A stretch of DNA of 64,000 bases. Origin: Cryptomeria japonica. Taxonomy: Eukaryota > Streptophyta > Pinopsida > Cupressales > Cupressaceae. The notes under the pieces were generated by a model. It saw only the letters and a program-made list of their open reading frames with translations, had not been told where the DNA came from and did no database searches. Position 1 is the stretch's first letter. Each line of letters opens with the position of its first letter. A program made the position numbers and the translations under genes. Positions 23,094 to 35,270 of the stretch are shown here, one piece after another. Location: contig NC_081413.1 of the NCBI RefSeq assembly GCF_030272615.1, forward strand, positions 19,790,285-19,854,284, written 5' to 3'.

Positions 23094-24632
23094 TGTTGGC
23101 ATTTGACATTTGGCATTATAACACACAAGGAGAGATTGTTGGCATTTCAATAAGGATATTGAGAAGGTTGTTGATGATTTTGGATAAAACTGATTAAGGA
23201 TGTTTTACTATCTTAATATTATTATTTTGTCATTGATGTCAAGAAATTGATTTTCTAATTCAGTATGATGTTGCAATATCTTGAGAAGTATGATTTGATG
23301 AGTATAAAGATGTCAGTAAAAGACACAGAAAGAATATGATGAATAAGGGGAGGAATAAGTTATTCAATGGGCAATAATTACCGAGTTAGACAATGATGAG
23401 ATCATGATGTTTAGATTGTTTTGATATTATACATATGTTATTGATTGTAAGGTTAATACTATACTATGTTACCAAGCAAAGAACCTAGTCGATAAACCCT
23501 AAGGAACCTAGTCGGTAAACCCTAAGGTTATCGCTATTGATTAATGAAGGCAAAATGTCTACCGAGTGAAGTTTAGTATTTACCGAGTTGCAACCGAGTA
23601 ATAATAGAACGCATTGAATGAATAAAAGCATTATTTAATGAAGGAAGCTGATGAGCTGGCTATGATTAAATGATTGGTATGTTGTGAATGAAGTTTGTTA
23701 AAGAATATATGGCAAAGGAAAATTAGCAAGAAGATCTACAACTCAGATTGAACCACAATACCCTAGCTCAAGTTCCAGGAAATGTATGCAAGTTCCTAGG
23801 TGGGGTAAAATGTTTTCAGATCGAAGGATACATTGAACCTGGTCAAGTTTGAAGATCCGAGGCCTATGATTGATCATGGGAAATGTGATCAAGGAGATTA
23901 AGTGGTTAGCTATTGTTTATAAATAAGGAACTATTGATAAACAATGTATGCAGGCAAGTGTATGCACAGGGATGCTAAATAGTGATTACCGAGCATAGAA
24001 GCTTGAAGTCTTGTTTTGAATAACAGAGTATAGAGCCCAATAGATGGACAAGATTAGTTCTATGTCTATATAGTATTGAGCAAATAAGAATCTACTTTAG
24101 CATTTTAGATGTGAAGCTGCAGATAGATTTTATTACTATTATTTTGTAAAGTGATAGAAAATCTCTTAACCAAGTGGACTTAACAGTCTTATTTGTAAAA
24201 CCCTCTAGCAAGGTGACATTCTGATTGAGTGTTTGAAATACTTTAATAAGGTCACTTCTAACAAGGTGAAGATCCTAACAGATCTGAGGGAAATCCCTTA
24301 ACTAGGTCACATCTAGCAATGTGTTTGTAATCTTTAACAGGATTTGCTTTTAACTGAGCATACTCTAGAAGAGTATATTTCTTAGTGGGTCCAAAATCCC
24401 ACAGTGATTTTTCCCTATTTGGGTTTCGATGTTAAATCTGGTGTTATGAGTGTTATGATGTTTATATGCTTTTGAGTTTGCATGTTTAGCAGTTTTGGTT
24501 ATATTACTGATGTATAGGTTACCGAGGTTGAATCTGGTGTTTTTATGGAAGATTAAGTTTGTATGATTCACCCCCCCCCTCTCATCTTATTATTTTGGCA
24601 TCTATACTTAACATTAAATATCAAAACTGTCA
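23094..24632 (+). repeat. Copia-1 3' LTR
   Basis: 1539-bp LTR. It keeps a TATA box TATAAATA (23918-23925), has two 23-bp units (23481-23526), and has a 7-bp insertion near its start (ATTTGACATTTGG versus ATTTGG). It ends AAACTGTCA. Confidence 0.94.
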
Positions 24633-24637
24633 AGGAG

Positions 24638-24844
24638 GACATGTCAGCGGCATCAGATGCACCGCTACCATCAAAAGAAGGCTGAGATACTACCCCAGCC
24701 TGAGAAACCAAAAGGCTACTCAAAGAGTGAATAGTCGATATGGTCCATGATTTCACCTCACAAATGGTATCTAGATGTTGCACTAGAGGTGGGGGATGAA
24801 CAGGAGGAGGGGGGAAATATGGGCCCTGGACTACTCTAACTACC
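24638..24844 (-). pseudogene. Minus-strand gene, middle segment (part B)
   Basis: Proline- and serine-rich coding stretch on the minus strand (PYFPPPPVHPPPLVQHLDTI, then SLSSLLVSQAGVVSQPSFDG, ending ASDAADMSS). It is caught between the solo LTR and the copia element. With the solo LTR and one duplication copy removed, its frame joins part A (DRPGAVRVVQGPYFP). With the copia and one AGGAG removed, it runs into part C. Function unknown. Confidence 0.62.
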
Positions 24845-26481
24845 TGGTGCAGGAGCACCTAGGACTTAGGCTTATAGTCTTTTCTCAATTTTGGCTTGTA
24901 CTAACCTTAGCAAAGTTAGGTACCTAATAAGGACTCCAGAAGGGTCAAAGAGTGAGTTTGATGAGTCAAATGTATGCCTAGATTGAGTTAGTTTCTTCTA
25001 GGTTTGCATTTTGTGCATAAGTAGTGGTTTGAGTAGGAAATTGACCTTCTTGATGGTCAAAAGTGGAAAAACTTGGTATAAGAATTAGAGAGGTTTAGGA
25101 TAGTATTAGGAATGCTTTAAAATTCATGAGTAATGACTTCGAATGGGTTTCATAGGTTAGAAAAGCAAAAAGTGCAAAGTTGCAAAAGTTGTCATGACAA
25201 CTTTTGAAAGTTGTCATGACAATTTTTGTCCTAAAATGCTTAGCGATAGAGTTAGGGATAGCACAATGAAATAGAATACCTCCACACATGGGGAAGACTA
25301 GAAAAACATCCTCTTGCATGGTTACCAAGGTTGGAGTTTTTTTTTTGTATGAACAACAATCTGAAACTACTCATTTTTGGATTGTTTGTCACTATTTTGG
25401 CTTGTTTTGCTCATAATGTGAATACAAATGGATTGAATCCATTGATCTAGTAATGGATTGAGTTTCTTTGGTGTGTTTAAGAGTTATTTATTTCATTTTC
25501 AAGCTTTGTAGTTAGTGTGTGACAATGTTTTCATAGTTTTGTTTGCAATCAGCCAGTTTTGGCTTGTACATAGCAATTTTGTGTAAAATGGTTGCCCCAT
25601 GAAAGCCCTTTGTGCTACCATCACAGCCTATTGGGAAATGGAAGGAAACCACTTGTACAATGTACATATGTAGGAATAATTTCTAGAGATTAAGATTGAT
25701 ATGACTGTCACCTTTTTCTAGGCAAGTCCAAGAGCAACCTAACTAGTGAAGACAGGGTGAAATTGGAGTGCAAAGTGCAGGGGTGAATATAAAACCAAAA
25801 CCAAACCTTTTGGAGGGGTCCATTAAGTTCATAAATAGTTTCCAATACAAGGAGAAGCCTTGAAAAGAAAATTTGATGCCCGTTTCACAAACTTGACCAG
25901 TCACTGTCGGTTAGAAGGCCTAGAAACTCTTCAAAACCCTCATTTTTGGGTTAGGGCAATGTACAGTGAGTTGGGAAACCAAAACCACCAAAATAACTTA
26001 GGGATAGGTGTAAGATTGAATAAAATCAAACCTTTTCATAAGGTCTTTTGAACCATTTTCTTCCAAGCCCTAGAAAACTGGATTTTGGAGGCCTAATAGG
26101 GGCTCATTCCTTGTAGCCCTTTTCTAGGCAAAATGGTGAAATCAGTAAGAAAGCTAATGGATGCAAACCTCAAATGGACCCAAATGGTATTCAAATAATT
26201 TTAGAAGCCACCTCCACACCTCTACAAAAACTCATAATAGTAGGAGGTAAAATTAACAAATTGAGGTCAAGACAACAATGATGAGCAAGTGGGAAACACC
26301 TTGAAATGGTAGGGTTCATAGTTAAACACTTGATGCAAACACCTTGAGATTTACAAGAAGAAATACCTAGAAGAGATTGAGAAGGACTTGGAGGTCTTAG
26401 AGCATAGATAGACCTGGAGAGTTGGTGGAATTGAGGAACACCAATTAGGTGAAGTGTGAGCAAGCTAGGTGAACCCCATCA
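24845..26481 (+). mobile_element. Solo LTR of the Gypsy-1 family
   Basis: 1637 bp, TGGTGCAGGAGC...GAACCCCATCA, matching the Gypsy-1 LTRs along the whole length but in the opposite orientation to the element at 1221-9039. No internal region is attached, so it is the product of LTR-LTR recombination. Flanking 5-mers are CTACC (24840-24844) and CTGCC (26482-26486), a target duplication with one later substitution. The palindrome TTGTCATGACAA is present twice (25189-25200 and 25211-25222). Confidence 0.93.
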
Positions 26482-26486
26482 CTGCC

Positions 26487-27083
26487 CCAGGTCTATCTTG
26501 GGGTATACCTAAACCCACACCCTGGAAAGGTTAGATGTCAAAGTAGTTCACATGTTTTCCTAAAACAAACTCAGCATACAATTTTTTGATGAAGTAGAAG
26601 GGGACATCAAGATTGTTTTTGGGTGGTTTATCGAAAATCATCCACCAACAATCCCAAAAGTTTTTCACAATATCATCATTTGTGCACCATTTAATAGAAA
26701 GTTTTGTTTTTGGGGGGTCTATGTGTTGACCAGTGCAGGGATTCACAAACAATGGGGAGATATCATCCTTGGATATTTGGAGATCCTTGATCTCCTTATA
26801 GAACAAGCCATTTGCATATTTCCCTCATAGAATCTCATCACAAAAGAGTGGCATTGTGCTCCAAAGTGACGGTTTCTATACTCTTTATGATGGATGTGAG
26901 GGGATCAAGCATTGGGTTCAGGTGAGGGATCCTACAATAGACATCTGCATTCCCCCTCAATTGGTTCAATTTTTGTGCAATTAAATCTTGAATTGAGGGG
27001 GGATTTGACAAAGGAGTGTTTTGTGCAGGAGTGTTTGGTTGTTGTGGTTGTGATTGATCATTGTTTTCACTGTTATCCCCCAT
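26487..27083 (-). pseudogene. Minus-strand gene, 5' segment (part A)
   Basis: Starts at ATG 27083 (MGDNSENNDQSQPQQPNTPA), a Gln/Pro/Asn-rich N-terminus. It is followed by SIQDLIAQKLNQLRG, a frame change near 26840, and a well-behaved stretch YKEIKDLQISKDDISPLFV, then DIVKNFWDCWWMIFDKPPK and FIKKLYAEFVLGKHVNYF. It then reads GLGIPQDRPGA to the solo-LTR junction. I do not recognise the family. A stop near 26530 may be a short intron (FDI|TAACCTTTCCAG|GGTG), which I cannot confirm. The gene continues in parts B and C, so the original transcription unit was about 2 kb before the two insertions. Confidence 0.6.
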
Positions 27084-28140
27084 TTTTAACCTAAATGAAT
27101 GTACACAATTGAATTTTGTTAACAAATTTGAATAAATTTGTATTTAATTTTAAAAAACCTAGTTTTCATGAAAAAAACATATTTTGAATGAAAAAACAAA
27201 TAAACATTAAAAAAAATGCAAAAAAATTTAATGAAAATGATGAAAAACAATAAAAAATCATACCTTTTATTGGACTTTTTTCAAAATTTGGGTCACAAAA
27301 TTGGATATTGGGTCCAAATAGATATCGGATTTGCTTGAATTCATGCAGCCCGTGGGTAAAAAATAACTCATGAGCTGTCATAATCCATCCATCCATCCAC
27401 CTTTCTCTCTGCGAGCATGCATGGAAGGAACCCTCCCTTGGGTAGGTAGTTGAACCTGTTTCTTAACTTTCAGAAAGAGAATATCTTGGGGGAGATGACC
27501 TCCTTCAAATGCCATTGCCCAGACTATCCATGACCAATAGATATTCTTCTTTACTACATTAGATAGCCAGGTTCAAAACATAGAGATTCTATACCGCATT
27601 AAGACGAAGACGATAGCCAGGTTCAAACCAAAAACCAACATCAAGAAAATGAATGAGGAGTATGATCATTGATAGCCGCTAGCTTCAAATGAATGAGCCA
27701 TGTGTGTCGTGTATCAATCATTTCATTAGCTGCAGGTCAAGCTATGTATCCTGCTATAGGTATAGGAATCATTTTTCCTCTTTTATTGTCTCAGAGAAAT
27801 CGGATATCCAATTTTTATGGTTAAATTATTTTAAAATAATAATATATTATTATATCATATAATATAATATAATATAATATAATATTATTTATTATGTATT
27901 ATATAATATATAATATAATATAATATTATATTATATTATATAATATATTATATTATATTATATATTATATAATACGTATTATATAATGTATAATATTATA
28001 TTATATTATATTATAGTATAGTATATACGTATTATATAATATATAATATAATATATAATTTATTTTTTAATTTAAAATTGCCTATAAAAATCGGATATCT
28101 AATTTGCCCAATGTCATGCCTAAACTTTTGGGCAAAACCG
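27084..28140. other. Right flank of the convergent-gene unit, with AT-rich core and near-palindromes
   Basis: No gene recognised. The near-palindrome AAATCGGATATCCAATTT occurs at 27797-27814 and again, with one change, near 28088-28105. A weaker partial match is near 27297-27325. Between the two good copies lies about 240 bp of almost pure A/T with TATAATATAATAT-type repeats (27830-28075), probably a separate small insertion or microsatellite. A short duplication GATAGCCAGGTTCAAA occurs near 27564 and 27613. The TATA and promoter of the minus-strand gene would lie at 27100-27300 but are not clear. Confidence 0.5.
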
Positions 28141-29236
<1,096 letters not shown>

Positions 29237-29497
29237 CTATGGGTGCTACCCATAGGACGACCACAGTCGTGCCTATGGGTCACGGCCCACAGTGAGACCG
29301 CTATGGTCACCCTATGGGTCACAGCCCACAGGGATGGTCGAAGTCGCTCCCCTATGGGTTGTGGCCCACAGTGCGGCCACGGTCACCCTGTGGGTTGCCG
29401 CCCATAGGGACAACTGAAGCCGCTCCCCTATGGGCTGCGGCTCACTGTGCGGTCTAGCCAGCCTGTGGGTTCCAACCCATAGGGAGCCTTGGGCTCC
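29237..29497. repeat. GC-rich hairpin minisatellite, about 7 units of 35-40 bp
   Basis: Each unit begins CCTATGGGTTGCGGCCCACAG or a variant, which is an inverted repeat (CCTATGGG...CCCATAGG) around a 5-6 base loop, followed by a GGTC- or GCCGCTCC-containing spacer. Stem changes are partly compensated between units (CCTGTGGG with CCCATAGG). The base composition contrasts sharply with the AT-rich surroundings. Confidence 0.8.
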
Positions 29498-29519
29498 AAT
29501 TCGGCCCCATGCTTGCATG

Positions 29520-29586
29520 CAACTCTTTTTTTTTTAATATAGACTATATGTATATTAATATATACATATAAATATGACAACAAATC

Positions 29587-29622
<36 letters not shown>

Positions 29623-29992
29623 TGTATTCAACAAACAGGTTTATGTAAATTTGTGGAATATTTTTAAAGTACAAATGTATAATTTTATATATGTTTATAT
29701 ATATATATATTTATATAAATGTATATATATATGTATATATACATATATTTTTATATACATATTCTAATGTACACATTTTTAATCTGATTTAAAGACTGAT
29801 CTGTTTAACTCGATTATGTAAACATTACAAAATATATGCACAGACTTATTAATCTATTTTTTTTATATGGCAGCAACATACATGTTCATCTATTTTTCTT
29901 AAATGAAAACAACAGTACAAATTTAAATTTAAAACATTAGAAATAAGCTTTACAATATATATACATGTACATGTACATGTACGTACATGTAC

Positions 29993-30028
<36 letters not shown>

Positions 30029-30064
30029 GTATACATATATGTATATATATGTATATGTATATAC

Positions 30065-30121
<57 letters not shown>

Positions 30122-30330
30122 CATATATATATATATGTATATATGTATATATAGATATGTATATATGTGTATATATGTGTATGTATATATATATGTATAT
30201 ATACATATGTATATATATATATGTGTATATGTATATATATACATATATATATGTACATATCTACATATATATATATATATATATGTACATATATATATGT
30301 ATATATATACATATACACATATATATATAA
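29520..30330. repeat. Compound TATG / TA / TATATG microsatellite cluster
   Basis: (TATG)9-like run at about 29591-29627, TA-rich runs at 29690-29760, and an almost continuous TATATG/ACATGT array from 29954 to 30329. Long open frames on both strands encode only I/Y/H/M repeats and are not genes. Confidence 0.95.
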
Positions 30331-33015
30331 TGGAATAAATTTTATTTTCTTTCATACAATATCTAGATTAATCTATTTTCCACTACACATGCATTTTGAG
30401 AGTAGAAAGATATAATAGTAATAATTTTATTTACAGTTGCATCTTTTTTTCTTTTTTTTTTTCTAGTTTACTTTTTAACAATAAACAACATGCTTTAATG
30501 CAGATTAATGTTAACTCTATAATGTCTATTTATTAATTTTTCTTTTGTGTTTGAACTATAGACTTAAGCAAATATTTCCTTTCAATTTAAAAGTGACTAC
30601 TCTACTAACATTTAACTTTTTTGCATTTCTTTTTCAATAGCAATAAGGACAAAATACAAATTTCATTCTTAATCTTTTTCAAGTAATTATATCAATAAAG
30701 AAATAATCCAAAAATGTATTCTTCTCTTTGCAAGAACATATACTTCAAATTAAAATACATCTTTATTACATGGCAAATCTAGTCAAATAGTTACATTTAG
30801 TACATCATAATTTCCTTTACTAAAATAGGAAGACAACTAAACCAAACCTCTCATTTCTACTAAATGAGGGCTTATCAAATACATTTATTTATTTATTTAA
30901 ACTAAATACAATAAGAAAAAGGATCATTCCACATCTTCCCTTCCAATATTTTCCCAAGCAAACTTGCAATAAAATTTTGTAGGTTGTGACCATGGAGGCT
31001 CCCCTCCCAACCTAGGCTTACAAGAAGCCACCCTCGAGCTAGGAGAACCAAGGCTAAATGGGTTACACTCAAGCATAAATATATAAGCAAAAGGAAAACA
31101 CAACACAAACACTCCCAATCCAGGGATGAACAAAGCCACTTAGTGACTACAACTTGTGGGGTGAAGGTGGACCAAATACCTAGAGGAGAAATCTGCAAGT
31201 AGGAGAACATATTGCCATTGCAATGCTACCAAGTAGAATAACCACAAAGTTGTCCCAATAAATCCTTATGTCCCCCCAGGCATAAAATCCAACAAACTCC
31301 TTTTATGAACCCCATTGCATAAACAAAACACTATGCAACAAGGATCCCATAATCCCTTGTGTATCACTCTCTTCTAAAGAGAGCCTCTACACTCTTAGGC
31401 TATCAAACAACCCTTCACCCCAAGGCTACTCTACCCTCCCAAGGGTGAGTATGGCCTTGAAACACCCAAGATAATAATATAAACACATACAATAAAAATA
31501 AATACATAAGGAAGAACTCACATCTTCCTAAGCTTACTAAGAAAACAACAATGGAAAACAACAAACAATCTTCTCAAATTTATAAAACAACATACATGAG
31601 GAAGTATTCAACCAACCTTAAAACTACAAATGGGATGAATAAAATTTTGTAGGAGAGCTGCCCCAATCCACTATCTTTTTCTTTCACAAGACTTAGCCAA
31701 AACTTCCAAATCCAAAAATCAATTTCTCAAGAATCTATGTCTTCAAAAATGGAGAGTGGTTGATCAAACTTCTCCCTCCCAAACCATTCCCTAAAAAGAC
31801 ACTCCTCACTCTTTCAAATCCTCTTGGGAAGGGTGAAGGATGTTCATAGGTTGGTCTTCCCAACACCTTACAAACTCTCTAGCCAAGGCACCTCAAAAAG
31901 GTAAAAGAGAATGGAGAAGAGCAATGTCACTCATGAGGAAGGTTGTCTAATCTAGGTAAGATCCTCAAAAGTTGAAATACAGCCATCATGAAAAACTCAA
32001 CATTTGGGGTGACTAAATAGTCCCTAGGGAGTGGACACATGGCTAAAATTGGCCTTCATCCATATGTACATCATATGGCCCATTAAAAATGACCCTAACT
32101 TGACCTTAGGAGTTAGTTTAACCCTCTAGAAACTCACCCAAAGTTTACCTAAAGTTCAACCCTGTGTTGACCTTCCTAATGGCTCCCTATCCAAGACTTT
32201 GTTGGGACCATACTAAGATATTTGAAAAAAGCATTAGTAAAATAGATTCCTTCCAAGGGACATGTCACTTCCAACTCACTTTACAACATGTGTCAAGTGA
32301 CACCACAAAATTACATATCACCTAAATACACATGGCAATGTCCCTTTTTTTGGAATTAATAAATTAAACAATTTTTGAATTAAACACACATCCAAGCACA
32401 AACATTTACAAACTAAAACACATTGACACACGAGGTGTTGTCTCTCCAAATAGACAACCCTTGGCTTCACAAATACACATAGGTTTAGGCTTGGTTCTCC
32501 GAATAGTTTCCATGGTCACATGGATTAGTTTTCTTGCACATCTCACCTTGCAAATTAATAACCCCAAATAATCACATTTAATATCAACATATGAAAAGAA
32601 TACAATTCATACACTTTGTATACAATTTCAATCATAACGATCAATTTATCATTTATCCAATAAAATCCACATAAAGCAATTTACTCAAAAGGCATCATCA
32701 TAATCCTCATGAAACTCAATCATTAATATGGCATGCATCCATGTTTTCGAATATCATAATGAAGTACTACAAATTCTGAGATAGCTGACATATGTCATAT
32801 CAAGATTTTCAAATCAGTGGATCATATAGGATCTAAATCCATAACACATCAAAATATGCACTACAAGGTTAAATGATTTCATAACCTAGTTCAATTATTT
32901 TTCCCACTAATCTATCCATCTAACATAGCCCATCCTATTGAATTATAGCATTTATTAATACAGTCAACCATGGTCAACTAAGTTAACCAAATCTTGATCG
33001 AGGAGGGGCTCTACA
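30331..33015 (-). other. Unassigned DNA, possible LTR of an unidentified minus-strand gypsy element at its right edge
   Basis: No coding signal. At the right edge the minus strand reads a purine tract CTAGGGGGGAGGA (33016-33028) followed by TGTAGAGCCCC (33015 downward), which looks like a polypurine tract joined to an LTR start. No second LTR is present in the window and the left boundary is not visible, so this is tentative. An alternative is that this is intron sequence of the adjacent PMD gene copy. Confidence 0.35.
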
Positions 33016-33044
33016 TCCTCCCCCCTAGAGTTCAACGGTCTCTC

Positions 33045-34110
33045 GGTCATATGTCCCACGGTCTCACCTGCAGTGTCTCGAACTCTGCCAGTGCCTGATC
33101 ATATGGTAGCACTAGACCCCATGCATACCTCTCCCTAATAACCTAAGCATACTCTCCTGATCCGCTAGGCAGTCCCTGCTGTCGTCCAAACTGTCTCAGC
33201 ACTCTCCCGGGCACCTGTCTCTCTACATGGTATGAGGTCCTCCCAATGAGGAATCGAGTCATAAAAACATACGACAGTGCCTCTGTGTCATCATCCCATG
33301 GCTCACACTCCAATTATGGCTGCCATATAACTATATCTAAATCGTCCAGTGCCCACAGCCACCACTCTAACTTCCCTAGGTGGGGCTGACTCATCATGCC
33401 ACTATACATGAACATGTATGACTGATCTACCACCCAGAATCTCAGACTCACCGGTCGAGTCACTGGTAGGTGCTCCCAAGCCCAAATATGTAGCAGCATC
33501 ATGCCCACTGCTAGGGAACCCCTCTCTCGATACACCACCTCATGGAGCTCCCGGTACAGGTGCGCTAGCACGCACAACCCCCATGCAAATTGAGTCCCCT
33601 CGATCACCATCATCTTGATCACCTGTCCCCACCCCACGGCCAACCCATGTGATCGCCTATCTGGACAAAGCAGTCCTCCCATGATACCTGATAAGACTGC
33701 TGGAAGAGGCTCATATAAAATGGCTATCTCCTCCCACGCAATGGAGCCATCATCAATAAAAACATCCTTATCAAAAATCCTCTGCACTGCAAGAGTCCCC
33801 CAGGATCTATCATATGTGACTAGCTCCCCCCGAATCAAAATTTGCAGGATGCGCCACACATCCTCTAGGGTCACTGTCATCTCCCCCTATGCTAAATGGA
33901 AGGTGCACGTCTCGCTGTGCCACCGCTCTGCTAATGCTATGATCAAACCATGATTCATATGAATCACGGGCATGTGCATCACCTCATATAGTCCCATCGA
34001 GGTAATGCAATCAATCTCCGCCTCTGTCAATCGATCCCGCAACCCTTATGTCAAGGATGGCACTCGCGTAACTGCAACACGTCTAGCTCCCCCTGCACAT
34101 GGACATTCAT
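33045..34110 (-). pseudogene. Plant mobile domain (PMD) gene, upstream copy, truncated
   Basis: Minus-strand PMD (aminotransferase-like plant mobile domain) coding region starting at ATG 34110 (MNVHVQGELDVLQLRE). Typical PMD segments follow: LYEVMHMPVIHMNHGLI, GEMTVTLEDVWRILQILIRG, VLAHLYRELHEVV, LLHIWAWEHLPVTRPVSLRF and PHLGKLEWW. A 188-codon stretch (33880-33314) is open. There is a stop at the position before GEMTVT that the other copy shares, plus a stop near 34050. The exon ends ETLQ with donor CAG|GTGAGA at 33068, and homology to the second copy stops at about 33045. PMD proteins act in transposon silencing and development in plants; here the gene is cargo of Gypsy-2 and lies antisense to it. 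Confidence 0.82.
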
Positions 34111-35257
34111 CAATCACCATCAGTTGTTTTGTTTTCAAACTTTCTTAAGTTTAAACCTAGACTATCATCAGATACTTTGATCAATTATCTTCGGGTCTCA
34201 ACAGGTAAGCAATCATGGCCACCTAGACTTCAACGAGCATTTATCCTAACAAATGACCTAAGTCTCATCAAGCTGCTATGGTTCAAAACAACTCCCACTT
34301 TACCTCACCATCCACCCATCATTGGCATCAGAAGATTCTCTTCATCCAAACTGGGACATATCTTTATCCTAACGCAAAAGCGTTATTTTACCATCAAAAG
34401 CACTAGTTTCCCAACAATAGTGCTACAACCCTAACAAAAGTGCTCAATCAGCTATCCGATAGCGCTAAAACTACAAATGCAATAAAACAACTATGCAGTA
34501 GCGCTAATAAAGATCAATAGTGCTCAAATAAGCCCTCAATAGCGTTTATTAATCAATAGCGCCTAAACTTGCCTACAATAGCGCTAAAGAAAATCAAAAG
34601 CACTCAAACAAAGGAACAATAGTGCCATTGCGGCACAATAGCGCTAGTTAATGGAGCAAAAGCACCAAAACCGTAGTTCCAGCGCTCTTGCTCTGACCCA
34701 ACTTGGACTCAGCTAAAAAGGTATCAAAAGTGCATAAAAATTAAAATTTCATATTTGCGTACCACTGGTCTTTAATCATCTGGGTGCTGGAACCGTCAGA
34801 CTCGCTCAAATCTGTGCTCTGCAATCAGTATTGGCATCCTAATTGCTGCTCGCTCCTCCAAAAGTCCCTATCAGAGCTCTGGTTTCACACTGGTCGCGGT
34901 CACAAATGATCCTGTTTTCATCCCTTTCACCCCATTTATACCCTTTGCCGTCACCGTAACTCCCCCTCGCTCACCGCTGTGGTCCCCGTGAACTCTCAAG
35001 CCCCCCCATTCCTCCTTTTTTTTCTCGATTTCTTCTATTTTTCTCCCGATTTCTTCTATTTTTCACCCGTATGGCTAACTTCTTCTCTTCTACCACCCTA
35101 CCAATTTTCGTTCTTTTTCGAGAGATCGCTCGATTTTTCAAAAAATTTCAACCCATCTCTCGAGGGGGCATACCACCCATTAAATTTACAATTTATGGGG
35201 TATTTCTTCACACCAATTTTTCTTTCTTTGAAACGACGCGATAAACCGCACCGTCTC
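34111..35257 (-). promoter_or_regulatory. Leader and promoter region of the antisense PMD gene, upstream copy
   Basis: No protein gene. On the minus strand a TATA box TATAAAT (plus 34934-34940, context GGGTATAAATGGGG) lies about 820 bp before the PMD start codon. Between them, at 34375-34690, are about 15 copies of a short motif (plus-strand CAATAGCGCT or CAAAAGCGCT variants; in the PMD transcript AGCGCTATTG) spaced by roughly 15-30 bp. The same layout is kept in the second copy at 51229-52378. Confidence 0.6.
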
Positions 35258-35270
35258 AAAGAGGGGCAAA
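35258..35270 (+). other. Gypsy-2 polypurine tract, upstream copy
   Basis: AAGAGGGGCAAA immediately before the LTR start TGTAGTCACA. The same context precedes the other LTR at 52392. This shows that the sequence to its left is the 3' end of a Gypsy-2 internal region. Confidence 0.8.

Larger units (their letters stand above)
16945..24632 (+). mobile_element. Copia-1: full-length Ty1/copia retrotransposon
   Basis: Two LTRs (16945-18502 and 23094-24632) with TG...CA ends are flanked by a perfect 5-bp duplication AGGAG (16940-16944 and 24633-24637). Inside lie a primer binding site, gag, protease, integrase, RT, RNase H and a purine tract, in that order; integrase before RT is diagnostic of copia. 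LTR similarity is high but not complete, and the coding part has several frameshifts, so the element is moderately young and inactive. It landed inside the minus-strand gene described in parts A to C. Confidence 0.96.

Noticed and set aside
27720-27825. A stretch readable as a hydrophobic peptide (AGQAMYPAIGIGIIFPLLLS)
   Set aside because: No start, splice sites or continuation could be supported. It may be chance, or an exon I cannot place.
27830-28075. AT-rich block as a MITE or foldback element
   Set aside because: It folds on itself only because it is made of TATAATAT repeats; no defined inverted ends or target duplication were seen.
29849-30415. Long open frames on both strands with Tyr/Ile/His/Met repeats
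   Set aside because: They follow from the TATATG/ACATGT microsatellite and have no non-repetitive coding content.
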